Source: an uncultured Desulfobulbus sp.
Lineage (GTDB): Bacteria > Desulfobacterota > Desulfobulbia > Desulfobulbales > Desulfobulbaceae
Direction of reading: 5' to 3'
Assembly (NCBI RefSeq): GCF_963664075.1
Contig: NZ_OY760916.1
Location: 1,614,001 to 1,678,000 of the forward strand
DNA length: 64,000 bases
Shown here one piece after another: positions 9,067 to 18,080 of the stretch; position 1 is the stretch's first letter, and every line of letters begins with the position of its first letter. The notes under the pieces were generated by a model. That model made no database searches and was not told where the DNA came from. It saw only the letters and a program-made list of their open reading frames with translations. A program made the position numbers and the translations under genes.

Positions 9067-9139
9067 GAAATTTTGGTGTGTTTCCCTCAAAAAGCTGTTG
9101 TACGGAGTCGTCGGACTGAACCACCAACTGGTCTTCCAT
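9056..9139 (-). CDS. Possible 27-residue upstream ORF
   Basis: An ATG-initiated ORF of 27 codons ends inside the first codons of the PHP gene and could couple to it. The frame stays open upstream for about 21 more codons with protein-like composition but without a standard start, so it may be the 3' remnant of an older gene. The ribosome site is poor. Translation is not established. Confidence 0.25.
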   Translation of the reverse strand: MEDQLVVQSDDSVQQLFEGNTPKFHVY

Positions 9140-9255
9140 CTGAATCCGTGAGGCGTCGATGTTGAATAAGTACCTGCTTGTAGTGAAATCAGGATACTCT
9201 ACTCATGGCCAGAACATTGCGCAATAACCAAATGAAATTGCCGGGAAATCTATGC

Positions 9256-9284
9256 TTGTCAATTTTGAGAGCTGTTCTTATGGT
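9256..9284 (+). promoter_or_regulatory. Candidate sigma-70 promoter of the cbbQ-like operon
   Basis: TTGTCA and TATGGT with a 17-base spacer, about 35 bases ahead of the cbbQ-like start codon. Based on hexamer match only. Confidence 0.4.
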
Positions 9285-9319
9285 TGCCTAATACTTAAAT
9301 ATAATTTTCGGAGGAACTG

Positions 9320-10132
9320 ATGTCTGGACAACAGTTGCGCATAGATGAATATCGTGTTGAAACGGAACCCTATTACCTTGCCACGGGTGATGAGCTCGCG
9401 GTAGCCGAGGCGGCTTATGCTGATGGATCTCCGTTGCTCCTCAAAGGGCCGACTGGTTGCGGAAAAACCAGGTTTATGGAGTACCTGGCCTGGTATCTTA
9501 AACGACCGCTGGTAACTGTGTCCTGCCATGACGACCTTTCGACCTCAGACCTTGTCGGACGTTATCTGATTCGCTCAGGTGAGGCTGTCTGGACCGATGG
9601 CCCCTTGACCATGGCTGTGCGTGCCGGTGCTATCTGCTACCTGGATGAGGTTGTCGAGGCCCGAAAAGATACCACGGTTGTTATCCATCCTCTGGCAGAC
9701 GATAGACGTCAGCTTCCCATAGAAAAAAGAGGGGAATTACTCACCGCGCCCGATGAGTTTATGCTGGCTGTCTCCTATAATCCAGGATACCAGAGTGTAC
9801 TCAAAGACTTAAAGGCTTCAACCCGACAACGTTTTGTTGCACTCAGTTTTGACTATCCCGAAGCAGACAAGGAATCTGAAATTGTATGTAAAGAGGCCGG
9901 TGTTGAACAATTGTTGGCCAAATCTCTGGTGAAGCTTGCGGGGATGACGCGAGGACTGAAAGATTCCGGGCTTCCCGAGGGAGCATCGACCCGACTGCTG
10001 ATTCAGACAGGAAAACTCATTGGCCGTGGCATAGACGTGAGGACAGCTTGCCGTGCGGCGGTGAGTGAAGCCCTAACAGATGATAAAGAGTTGCTTGCGG
10101 CAATGGATGAAATGATCAGCTCACTTTTCTAA
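9320..10132 (+). CDS. CbbQ/NorQ-type AAA+ ATPase (MoxR group)
   Basis: A 270-residue AAA+ ATPase of the MoxR group, closest in motif content to CbbQ and NorQ. Walker A is GPTGCGKTRF near residue 43, followed by the group's CHDDLSTSDLVGRYL; Walker B is AICYLDEV and the sensor region SYNPGYQSVLKDLK. Proteins of this kind form ring motors that work with a VWA-domain partner to remodel a client enzyme: Rubisco for CbbQO, nitric-oxide reductase maturation for NorQD. A strong GAGG ribosome site precedes the ATG. The next gene, 19 bases downstream, is the expected partner. No Rubisco or Nor gene lies in the window, so the client is unknown. Confidence 0.9.
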   Translation: MSGQQLRIDEYRVETEPYYLATGDELAVAEAAYADGSPLLLKGPTGCGKTRFMEYLAWYLKRPLVTVSCHDDLSTSDLVGRYLIRSGEAVWTDGPLTMAVRAGAICYLDEVVEARKDTTVVIHPLADDRRQLPIEKRGELLTAPDEFMLAVSYNPGYQSVLKDLKASTRQRFVALSFDYPEADKESEIVCKEAGVEQLLAKSLVKLAGMTRGLKDSGLPEGASTRLLIQTGKLIGRGIDVRTACRAAVSEALTDDKELLAAMDEMISSLF

Positions 10133-10151
10133 TCTCCCATAAGAGACGGCT

Positions 10152-12386
10152 ATGGAATTGGAACTACTCAAAGAACGGTTTTTTGAGATGGTCGCCCCAG
10201 CCATTCCCAACGAGTGGGATGTAGAGGAGGCTCTTGGGCCGCTCGCCAGCGATGAAGCCCAATATGTTGAGGATATTTTTTCCCAGATTCCAGCAATCTG
10301 GCCGGTGTCTCATTCCCTGTGCTTTGCCTACCTCCATGCGGCTGGACCTGCGCTCTGTTGTCTGGATGCAGATGAACTGTCCCTGTGGGTGCATATGTTG
10401 CTTGACCGGTATGAGACAGGCGGTTTGCGAGCTGCGCAACAGTTCATGGAAAATGTTGAGCAGCAATTTGCCTGTTATCGTCGAGGTGAAGGGGGGTTAC
10501 GTTTGGTTGATGTGCGTGGTCGCCTGCAGCCTTACGTCAATGGACTCGCTGGGCGGGAACTCTCCCTGATTACGGCGGATGTGCCTTCAACCGATGGTGA
10601 ATCCATCTATCTCCCAGGAGAGATTGGTGTATTCACTGAGCAGGAGGAAAATTTTCTTCTTTATAAGCTCATGGTCAGTTTCCAATGGGCCTGCCTTGAC
10701 GGCGGCACCTTTGAAGCCCCAGTCTACCTGCCTATCAAAAAGAAGCAGGCGCACCCGCTGGACTGTTTTTTTTCTGAATTTGATAATCCGGCGAATGCTC
10801 AATCTCTGTTTCATTATTTTGAGACCGCACGGATTCTGCAGTATCTGCGCGGTGAACTTCCAGGCTTAATGCGTCAGGCTACACCGCTTCTGAAAAAACT
10901 TATCCCCGAAGAGGCTGATTCTTCCACACTACTGGCAAGGTTGCAACGAGGCTTGCTTCATGATCAGTGGCTGGAGCAGGGGACCTCTGCCATTGATGAC
11001 AGCGCTCGTCAGCTGCTTTCCACTCTTGTTGAGGCTGACAGGAGTAACAGTATTAGCCTGGAGGCCGTTCGCGAATTGATGCCACTTGTTGATCCAGAGG
11101 AGAAGCTTGCCCAAAGCAATCCGCTGGTTTTTCAGGGCAAATTACGCTTACAGGAAATGCGTAACCTCGGTCTTCGTGAGAAGATGGATAAAGAGTTGCG
11201 CATGATGCAATCAGCCCATCTGCCACCGGTGGCTAATCAAGTGGAAAAGGAGCAGCAAGCCACTAATGGGGGGCAGCAACATGGTCAGGATGCAGCCATG
11301 ATCATTGATATTGAGACTGCGCTTGAGCAGTTGCCCCCCTTTATGCATTCACAGATGAACCTGGAATCGGCATTGCTCGAGGAAAAAAATTCTCAAACCA
11401 CAGATCCTGGCCAGAGCGCAACGACTGAAAATACGGTGAATGCAAATGAAGGGAGCGGAGGCCAGGTTTTTGCCAAAGAGGGGCAGGGGGGTAACGGTGG
11501 AGAGCCGGAGCACTTTGAACCTCTCGTCTACGATGAATGGGATTTTCGCCGTAAAGGATTTCGCAAAAACTGGTGTGTGGTTCGAGAAAAGGAAATCACT
11601 CCGGTCAAAAACACCTTTATGGAAAAAACGCTCAAGCAGTATCGGGGACATATTCGTCGTCTGCGGCACCAGTTTGAACGCCTCCAGACCAGCGAGCGAT
11701 TTGTCCGGCGCCAGCGTGAAGGGAGCGATATTGATTTTGATGCTGTTGTTGAATCCATGTCGGATATGCAGGCAGGACGGCATGGCTCTGATCGCCTCTT
11801 TATTCGCCTAGCAAGAGAGCAACGTGACATTGCGGTCTACTTTTTGGTGGATATGTCAAACTCCACCGCAGGTTGGGTAGGGCAATCGATTAAAGAAGCC
11901 CTGGTCTTGATTTGTGAAGCCATGGAGGTGCTCAATGATCGCTATGGTATCTACGGGTTTTCCGGGATGCGGCGTCTTCGTTGTGAACTCTTCCCGGTCA
12001 AGCGTATGAATGAGCACTACTCACAGACTGTACGCGAACGTATCAGTGCCATTGGTCCACGAGAGTATACCCGCATGGCCCCGGCAATTCGTCATATGAC
12101 GTCACTCTTTTCTACCGTGGAGGCGAAGGTTCGCCTTTTGATTGTGCTCTCAGATGGAAAGCCTGAAGATTATGATGATTATAAGGGGGATTACGCAATT
12201 GAAGATACCCGTCATGCCCTGCTTGAGGCCAAGGCCCAGGGAATTCATCCTTTTTGTATCACTATAGATCGCCAGGCCCATGAGTATATGGATCATATGT
12301 ATGGGGAGGTGAATTACATTTTTATTGATAAAATCAAACAGCTGCCAGCGAGGATGTCAGAGATTTACCGAGCGTTGACCAGCTAA
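10152..12386 (+). CDS. CbbO/NorD-type VWA-domain protein
   Basis: A 744-residue partner of the preceding AAA+ ATPase. The long N-terminal part is helical. Residues about 370-450 are low-complexity (rich in Gln, Asn and Gly) and probably a linker. The C-terminal von Willebrand A domain (about 558-740) carries an intact metal-ion-dependent adhesion site, DMSNST, near residue 565. In the family this domain contacts the client protein while the ATPase ring supplies force. The operon of exactly these two genes ends at a clear terminator at 12416. The function is inferred from family; the substrate cannot be read from the sequence. Confidence 0.87.
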   Translation: MELELLKERFFEMVAPAIPNEWDVEEALGPLASDEAQYVEDIFSQIPAIWPVSHSLCFAYLHAAGPALCCLDADELSLWVHMLLDRYETGGLRAAQQFMENVEQQFACYRRGEGGLRLVDVRGRLQPYVNGLAGRELSLITADVPSTDGESIYLPGEIGVFTEQEENFLLYKLMVSFQWACLDGGTFEAPVYLPIKKKQAHPLDCFFSEFDNPANAQSLFHYFETARILQYLRGELPGLMRQATPLLKKLIPEEADSSTLLARLQRGLLHDQWLEQGTSAIDDSARQLLSTLVEADRSNSISLEAVRELMPLVDPEEKLAQSNPLVFQGKLRLQEMRNLGLREKMDKELRMMQSAHLPPVANQVEKEQQATNGGQQHGQDAAMIIDIETALEQLPPFMHSQMNLESALLEEKNSQTTDPGQSATTENTVNANEGSGGQVFAKEGQGGNGGEPEHFEPLVYDEWDFRRKGFRKNWCVVREKEITPVKNTFMEKTLKQYRGHIRRLRHQFERLQTSERFVRRQREGSDIDFDAVVESMSDMQAGRHGSDRLFIRLAREQRDIAVYFLVDMSNSTAGWVGQSIKEALVLICEAMEVLNDRYGIYGFSGMRRLRCELFPVKRMNEHYSQTVRERISAIGPREYTRMAPAIRHMTSLFSTVEAKVRLLIVLSDGKPEDYDDYKGDYAIEDTRHALLEAKAQGIHPFCITIDRQAHEYMDHMYGEVNYIFIDKIKQLPARMSEIYRALTS

Positions 12387-12415
12387 GACCATGCATCGTC
12401 CAGTGGAATTCTCGC

Positions 12416-12447
12416 AGCCTCATCGAAAGACCGATGGGGCTTTTTTT
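12416..12447 (+). terminator. Rho-independent terminator of the cbbQO-like operon
   Basis: AGCCTCATCG pairs with CGATGGGGCT across a six-base loop and is followed by seven T residues, 30 bases past the stop codon. Confidence 0.85.
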
Positions 12448-13174
12448 ATGTCGATGCTTGTGTTGCCATGTTGAAGGTGGATTGGCAGGCTTCATGGATG
12501 AGGCGTTGATACAGTTGCTCACGAAAATCATCACTGAGGTCTATAAAACTGGCGGCAAATCCAAGATTATTCGTGCGTACAACTTTTGCTTTGAGTTGGA
12601 TGCGGCCGAGAAGAGGTGGGTGGGGAGAAAAGGCAATATATCCCTCAAACTGAGTGCCCACAGGAAGAATAGGCTTTGCTTGCGTCACCGCGCAACCAGT
12701 GGTGGAAATATCAACCAGCATAGCCTCTCCGCTGCCCGCAGCTGAATCATAGGCCATCTGCAGGTGTTTGAGTTGTAAGCGTATACCTTGCCGCGGTTTA
12801 ACCGTTTTGAGGAGTTCTTCAGCCTCATGAGATGAAGAGGCATAGAGCGGTTGATAACAGTGGATTTGATCACTGAAACTCATGATTTGTTTACAGCTGA
12901 TGTTGTCCGATTGAACGATGCGAATAATCTCTCCGGTTTTTTGTGTTAACAGAAAATCGATGATTTTTTTATAAATTGGCAGGCTATTCACATAAATGAA
13001 TTTGCATTGTGAAATATCGTTGACGACTTCGAAGCCTGGTTGCAATTGAGCCACTGCTTTTTGCACTTCAACAAAAAGCAGTTCCAGTGCCTGAATGTCA
13101 ATTTTACCGGAAATGGTGAGATGCAGACGGTTGGAGACCGCATCGGCTCGCGCAGTGGTAATAGTTTCAGGCAT
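12446..13174 (-). CDS. PilZ-domain protein with STAS-like N-terminus
   Basis: A probable cyclic-di-GMP receptor of 242 residues. The C-terminal half has the two PilZ signatures: an arginine-rich RQGIRLQL segment near residue 130 and DISTTGCAV (the D/NxSxxG motif) near 160. The N-terminal half (about 10-110) looks like an STAS-type alpha/beta domain, as in anti-anti-sigma factors, with a segment (VVNDISQCKFIYVN) where such proteins carry their phosphorylated residue. The ATG at 13174 is used; a TTG four codons upstream with an AGAG site is an alternative. It diverges from a chemoreceptor gene, consistent with a role in motility or surface behaviour (inference). Confidence 0.75.
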   Translation of the reverse strand: MPETITTARADAVSNRLHLTISGKIDIQALELLFVEVQKAVAQLQPGFEVVNDISQCKFIYVNSLPIYKKIIDFLLTQKTGEIIRIVQSDNISCKQIMSFSDQIHCYQPLYASSSHEAEELLKTVKPRQGIRLQLKHLQMAYDSAAGSGEAMLVDISTTGCAVTQAKPILPVGTQFEGYIAFSPHPPLLGRIQLKAKVVRTNNLGFAASFIDLSDDFREQLYQRLIHEACQSTFNMATQAST

Positions 13175-13517
13175 GGTCAGGCTCAATATCTCTTTTGAAT
13201 CAATGCAGGATGAATCAAGGGTGATTTTTGTCCCCTCAGAAGGGTAAGCTGATTATTTTCAAGTATCTCAGTATATCTTTTACGTTTTGCTGAAGTCAAA
13301 ACATTGCGGGGTGAAGTACGGAGAAAATGTCATCGTCTTTAATATTTCAGCACATTGAGTCTTGGAGTGTAAGCGATCTGGGGTGTAAAATGAAAACGTG
13401 CAACGGTGGGGGGAGCCCCCCCCAGTCCTGAATCTCTTCCCGCAGGAGAGAGTGGATTCAGGTGCGATGTCGCGAGGAAGCATGTGGAGTGAAAAAATCA
13501 TTTCAGGAGGCACCTCT
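13175..13517. other. Divergent intergenic region with a leader hairpin
   Basis: About 340 bases lie between the PilZ and chemoreceptor genes. On the plus strand a GGGGGG/CCCCCC hairpin (about 13408-13422) is followed by a larger one with perfect CCTGAATC (13427-13434) and GATTCAGG (13455-13462) arms and a paired interior. The AGGAGG ribosome site starts about 45 bases further on. There is no T-run, so this is a structured leader, not an obvious terminator. I found no conserved cyclic-di-GMP riboswitch core. Confidence 0.45.
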
Positions 13518-15209
13518 ATGCCAGGATTTAGCCAGTTGAAAATTCGTAGCAAACTCATGGCAACATTTTCCCTCATCCTCATCTTTATGGCCGGGGTAGG
13601 TTGGGTGGGATACCAAGGGATGAGGATTATTGATAAAAATCTCAATGAATTGTTTCTGGTCAGCATACCTTCTGTTGATCTGCTGATTGAAGCGGATAGA
13701 GATCTGCATCAGGCCCTGATTGCTGAGCGGACCATGATCTTTGAAACCGCACATACTCCTGCCTTTGCTTCCTTGCAGGAGGACTATGAAAAAAATATTC
13801 AGCAGGCCGATGATCGGTTTGAAAAATTTACGCAGCTGGTTTCATCGGAAGAAGAGCGCAGACTCATCCAATCCTATAAGCAGGATCGAAGTGCGTGGAA
13901 GCCAATTTCCCGGCAGGTCGTGGAACTTGCCGCCTCAGGAACTCCCTCGGATCGTGCCAAAGCCCAAGAGCTGAGCCTTGGCAAGGTCAGTGAACTTTTC
14001 GAGAAATCCCGAAATAATATTGACCAACTTACAGAAATAACCCTGAAAAATGCGGAACTTGCACGTGAGGATGCTGGCTCGATTTATCGTCGGGCGCTGA
14101 TAACTCTGCTGGGTATTCTGGTAGTAGCCTGCGGTGTTTCTATTGTTATGGCGGTTGTTCTTAGTCAGGTTATAGCAAAACCAATTCGAGAGGCTGTGGC
14201 CGGGTTAATGGATATAGCCCAGGGGGAAGGAGATTTAACCAAAAGACTTCAGGTTCGCAGCAAGGATGAAATAGGGGAATTGGGGACCTGGCTTAATGTC
14301 TTTATGGAAAAATTGCAGGGGATTATACGAGGTGTCAGGCAAAACACTCAGGCTTTGGATGGCTCTTCTTCCCATTTGTTGACCCTCTCAGGGGGGCTGG
14401 CGACAGGATCTGGGATGGCGTCAAAACAGGCGGAGAGTGTAGCTGCTGCAGCCGAGCAGATGAATACAAACTTGGGGAATGTGGCTGCTGCCATGGAGGA
14501 ATCTACCACCAATATATCCATGGTGGCTGCGGCGGCCGAAGAAATGAATTCAACCATCAGTGATATTGCCCAAAATGTTGAGCAGGCCAATCAGGTGGCT
14601 GGTAATGCGGTTGAGCAGGCCGGGTTAACCGTAACCAAGATGAATGCTCTGGGGGAAGCTGCTCAAGCCATCGGTAAGGTTACCGAGACTATAACAGAGA
14701 TTTCAGAGCAGACAAATCTTCTGGCCTTAAATGCGACGATTGAAGCCGCCCGTGCCGGTGAAGCTGGAAAGGGATTTGCAGTGGTCGCCAATGAAATTAA
14801 GGAACTTGCCAAGCAGACAGCGGATGCCACCCTCCACATCAAGGAGCAGATCAGCGGCGTACAGAAGACCACTTCTGAAACAGTGGTGAATATCGATTCT
14901 ATCACCAAAGTAATTCATCAGGTCGGTGATATCGTCAGTACGATCGCTGGTGCTGTGGGAGAACAGGCAGAAGCAACTCGAGAGATTGCTGAAAATATTT
15001 CCCAGGCTTCAATGGGCTTGCAGGAAGTCAACGAAAACGTGAACCAGAGTTCGGCTGTTGCCTCCTCCATCACAGAGGATATCGCTGGTGTGGGAGTCTC
15101 ATCGACCAGCATTGCAGAGAGCAGCAATAAGGTGAGTGCCAGTGCTGCTGACCTGCAGAACCTGGCCCGTGAACTGAAGAAGGTGGTGGATCAATTCAGG
15201 ATTGAATGA
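13518..15209 (+). CDS. Methyl-accepting chemotaxis protein
   Basis: A 563-residue transmembrane chemoreceptor. Order of parts: TM1 near residues 12-34, a periplasmic four-helix-bundle sensor (about 35-190), TM2 near 192-214, HAMP (about 215-268) and a long cytoplasmic signalling coiled coil ending near 560. The hairpin tip holds the conserved [19 protein letters not shown] segment that binds CheA/CheW. The start is the ATG after AGGAGG; a longer open frame begins at 13398 but runs through the structured leader. The ligand is unknown. No CheB/CheR-binding pentapeptide is seen at the C-terminus. Confidence 0.95.
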   Translation: MPGFSQLKIRSKLMATFSLILIFMAGVGWVGYQGMRIIDKNLNELFLVSIPSVDLLIEADRDLHQALIAERTMIFETAHTPAFASLQEDYEKNIQQADDRFEKFTQLVSSEEERRLIQSYKQDRSAWKPISRQVVELAASGTPSDRAKAQELSLGKVSELFEKSRNNIDQLTEITLKNAELAREDAGSIYRRALITLLGILVVACGVSIVMAVVLSQVIAKPIREAVAGLMDIAQGEGDLTKRLQVRSKDEIGELGTWLNVFMEKLQGIIRGVRQNTQALDGSSSHLLTLSGGLATGSGMASKQAESVAAAAEQMNTNLGNVAAAMEESTTNISMVAAAAEEMNSTISDIAQNVEQANQVAGNAVEQAGLTVTKMNALGEAAQAIGKVTETITEISEQTNLLALNATIEAARAGEAGKGFAVVANEIKELAKQTADATLHIKEQISGVQKTTSETVVNIDSITKVIHQVGDIVSTIAGAVGEQAEATREIAENISQASMGLQEVNENVNQSSAVASSITEDIAGVGVSSTSIAESSNKVSASAADLQNLARELKKVVDQFRIE

Positions 15210-15218
15210 AAGAGACAA

Positions 15219-15249
15219 AAGCCCCATCCAGTAAGGCCGGATGGGGCTT
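15219..15249 (-). terminator. Terminator between convergent chemoreceptor and porin genes
   Basis: Perfect 11-base arms AAGCCCCATCC and GGATGGGGCTT enclose a nine-base loop. On the minus strand the hairpin is followed by TTTTG, fitting termination of the porin transcript; it may also work on the plus strand. Confidence 0.8.
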
Positions 15250-15278
15250 CCAAGAGAACGAGACTTCGGTAATTCTGA

Positions 15279-16598
15279 TTAGAAGGTCAGAGAACCGAAT
15301 ACCATCATGTAGGACCAGTCCTCGTCACCTGCGGTTTTCTCATAAACATCATCCGGGGTGGCAATACCAGCAACCAGAGAGAGATACAGGTAGTCGGTTG
15401 CGCTCCAGTCAACAATAACATCGTATTCCTGGGCGATATCGTCGCCAGTGCTGTACTCGTCATAGTTGAGGTAGGCAAGGGTGACTGTGATTGCATCGGT
15501 GGGATGAACAGCCATCTTGAGCATGTGCGTCTCAAGATTCTGGTTCCAATAGGAGGTTGCCCCGGCTGCCGCTACACCGTACTCACCAAGAACTTCACCC
15601 TGGAACCACTGCTCCCAGTCGGTGGAGCCATAGTACATGGAATCGTAATCGGTATCGTAGCTTGCGTAACGGTAAGTCAAGCTCGGTGTGTAAGGACAAT
15701 TCTCAAAGGTGTAGCCAATCTGGGCGTACCAGGCGTTGCCATTCTTCTGGGCATCTTTATCTTCATAGACATACTCAAACTCAAGGTGCAGAGATTTGAG
15801 TGCATCCATGCCTGCAATGGCGAAAGGATTCACACCGAAGCGACCATTGTAGATCATCATAGAGTCACGGTAGGCCAGATCGGAGTCTGTGCCATAGACG
15901 CCTGCGCCTACGTAGTACATTCCCTCTTCGTTGTACTCGACGTTACCACCAGCAACTTTGGTTCTTTCGTCCCAGGGTACATCAGCCTCGAAATAGACTA
16001 CATCACCAGAAAAGTTACCACTGGTCAGTTTGATCACACCCATGTAATCCGCGGTTTTGCGACCACCGATCCAGTATGCAGCACGTCCTCCACCGGAACC
16101 ACCCTGGCTGGCAAAGAGAAAACCGTTACCAACCACATAGTTATCACGTCCAATTTTGATATCAATGGCGTTTTCTCCAAGGCCACTGAATAAGTTGCCG
16201 GATTTCCACCCAATATAGGCGTGATCAACCCGTGTGCTGTAATCAGAATTACCATAGGTAGAAAGAGATGCATCGTTACCGCCAAAGGTATTAGCCTGCA
16301 CGATATCAAAGGCACCATAGATGGACTGGGTGTTTGCCAGGCCAATGTTAAACTCAAGACCAGGACGAATCAAGGACTCCATCCAGCTATTGGAGTCAAC
16401 ATTAGCGCCAAAGGAAGTGTTCCCCTGGGTGAAAAAACCGAAATCTGCTTCCAGAGTAGCTTTAGCATAGGATCCGTTGTCTCCGGTCCAGAATTGGAGC
16501 GGGCTGGTGGCCTCTTCGGCATGAACGGTGCCACCCATGAGAACAGCGGAAAGCAGCAGGGAAGCTGCCGCTACAGGTAATTTTGTTTTGGTGTTCAT
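15279..16598 (-). CDS. Outer-membrane beta-barrel (porin-like) protein
   Basis: A 439-residue secreted barrel protein. A signal peptide of about 27 residues ends at VHA-EE. The mature part is rich in Tyr, Gly and Asp with alternating hydrophobic strands and ends in a C-terminal phenylalanine (FGSLTF), the usual outer-membrane assembly signal. It resembles porin-like proteins annotated in Desulfobacterota, distantly similar to the alginate-export type; the transported substrate cannot be told. AGAGG lies a few bases before the ATG. It has a long upstream region and its own terminator, so it is probably monocistronic and possibly strongly expressed. Confidence 0.85.
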   Translation of the reverse strand: MNTKTKLPVAAASLLLSAVLMGGTVHAEEATSPLQFWTGDNGSYAKATLEADFGFFTQGNTSFGANVDSNSWMESLIRPGLEFNIGLANTQSIYGAFDIVQANTFGGNDASLSTYGNSDYSTRVDHAYIGWKSGNLFSGLGENAIDIKIGRDNYVVGNGFLFASQGGSGGGRAAYWIGGRKTADYMGVIKLTSGNFSGDVVYFEADVPWDERTKVAGGNVEYNEEGMYYVGAGVYGTDSDLAYRDSMMIYNGRFGVNPFAIAGMDALKSLHLEFEYVYEDKDAQKNGNAWYAQIGYTFENCPYTPSLTYRYASYDTDYDSMYYGSTDWEQWFQGEVLGEYGVAAAGATSYWNQNLETHMLKMAVHPTDAITVTLAYLNYDEYSTGDDIAQEYDVIVDWSATDYLYLSLVAGIATPDDVYEKTAGDEDWSYMMVFGSLTF

Positions 16599-17308
16599 TT
16601 TCTACCTCTATTTTCTGTGATTTGTGTGATGAACATCAGAACTATCCAGAAAAAGTTGCGCCTCATGATTCATGGTGTTTTATGAACCAATCTTTTCTAA
16701 AGTGCTGCAAATCCTTCAAAAATTCAAGATGATGCTCAAAAGTATAAATATTTGGTCAATATGTACCATACTCACATGATCCTAACAAGGCCCAAATAAA
16801 GCGGAAAGGCGAGGTAAGTGCTGATGTTACAGGTATATCTTTCTTGATTTACATGGTATTTTAAAATTCAATCTAAAATATTCGAGGAGTAAAAAAAATT
16901 ATATTTTATCTCCTGAGGATTCCCTGAAATGAGAGAGAATTTTCCTAACACTGCCCGCCAGTCCATACAGTTCAGGCGTTGGTAAACCATCATAGATCAA
17001 GAAAAAGAGAGTACTAATATTTTTATTGATCTTTCATCTATGCGGCCCAGTATGGAACAGGGTGAACGGAGGAATGCATGTTGAAACGAATTGCATGTAT
17101 ATAGGCATATCCCCAAGCTGTGTTCAGGTTACAATATGATCTGTTCAAGAGGCATGGAGAGGAATGGTACCACTTCATTAAATAAAAAAAATGAAGTAAT
17201 TGCTTGAAAATATAAACGAGAATTTTAGCTCAGAGTTGTACTTTAAAAAATATTAGTTTAGTATCTCTGTTTATTGATACAACTGTTCATCTGAAAATGA
17301 GGGGGCCA
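16599..17308. other. 710-base AT-rich intergenic region
   Basis: The region separates the divergent porin and methyltransferase genes. I see no convincing ORF. It holds AT-rich inverted repeats, for example TTCAT/ATGAA near 16671-16685, AGATCAA/TTGATCT near 16994-17031 and ACTTCATT/AATGAAGT near 17171-17196. It probably carries promoters for both genes and perhaps regulator sites, but no binding motif is certain. Confidence 0.4.
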
Positions 17309-17953
17309 ATGAGCATTGAACACCGGAATTTTGATCTTGCAGCCCAAAGTTGGGACGAGCGTCCGCAACGGGTACAACTTGCCCAGGAAATAACAGATGC
17401 TCTTTTGAAAAAGATTCCGGAAACGAGCTCACTTGATGTTTTAGACGTTGGCTGTGGGACTGGGCTGATCACCATGCAACTCCAACCCCTTGTTCATTCC
17501 ATCACTGGAGTTGATTCATCAACTGGCATGTTGCAAGTCTTGAACAATAAAATCAGCAATTTGAAATTGGCGAATGCTCGCACCTTTGAATACGATTTTA
17601 CTCAGGGAAAGAAGCTGCCTGGCAAGTATGATCTCATAGTTTCTAGCATGACCCTGCACCATATCAAAGAAATTCACAAGATACTTGAACAGCTTTTTGA
17701 ATTGTTAGTTCCCGGTGGGAAAATATGCCTTGCCGATCTCGACAGCGAAGAGGGGCGGTTCCATGGCGATAACACCGGGGTGTTTCACTTTGGTTTTGAT
17801 CGAGACAAACTCAAAGATATTTTTAGCCAAATTGGGTTCACCAACATAGAAATAGGAACTGCAGCCCATGTGATCAAACCCGATGCCCAGCAAGTGGAGA
17901 CATGCTTTAGTGTTTTTCTTTTAACAGCATCGAAAAGTGATAGCTCATGTTGA
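17309..17953 (+). CDS. Class I SAM-dependent methyltransferase
   Basis: A 214-residue Rossmann-fold methyltransferase. Motif I VLDVGCGTGLIT lies near residue 45, an acidic ribose-binding residue follows in ITGVDSS, and the later SSMTLHHI and LADLDSEEG segments fit the methyltransferase 11/12 group. The substrate cannot be predicted. The second ATG is preferred because GAGGGGG stands just before it. It stands alone between a long AT-rich region and polyphosphate kinase, with 127 bases to the latter. Confidence 0.87.
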   Translation: MSIEHRNFDLAAQSWDERPQRVQLAQEITDALLKKIPETSSLDVLDVGCGTGLITMQLQPLVHSITGVDSSTGMLQVLNNKISNLKLANARTFEYDFTQGKKLPGKYDLIVSSMTLHHIKEIHKILEQLFELLVPGGKICLADLDSEEGRFHGDNTGVFHFGFDRDKLKDIFSQIGFTNIEIGTAAHVIKPDAQQVETCFSVFLLTASKSDSSC

Positions 17954-18080
17954 AAGTGTTTAAGCCAATGGAGAATTCCTTAAAGAGAGCATAAACAGCA
18001 AAAAGGGGTTCCTACTTGTAGTAAAAATACAGTATGCTGAGGCTCTTGTAGCTCTTTAACTTTCACGGAGGCTCGCGAAC

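Noticed and set aside
13405-13517. Cyclic-di-GMP riboswitch before the chemoreceptor
   Set aside because: Hairpins are present but the conserved core of class I or II could not be found.
15504-16193. 229-residue plus-strand ORF
   Set aside because: Antisense to the porin-like gene; no start context and no domain.
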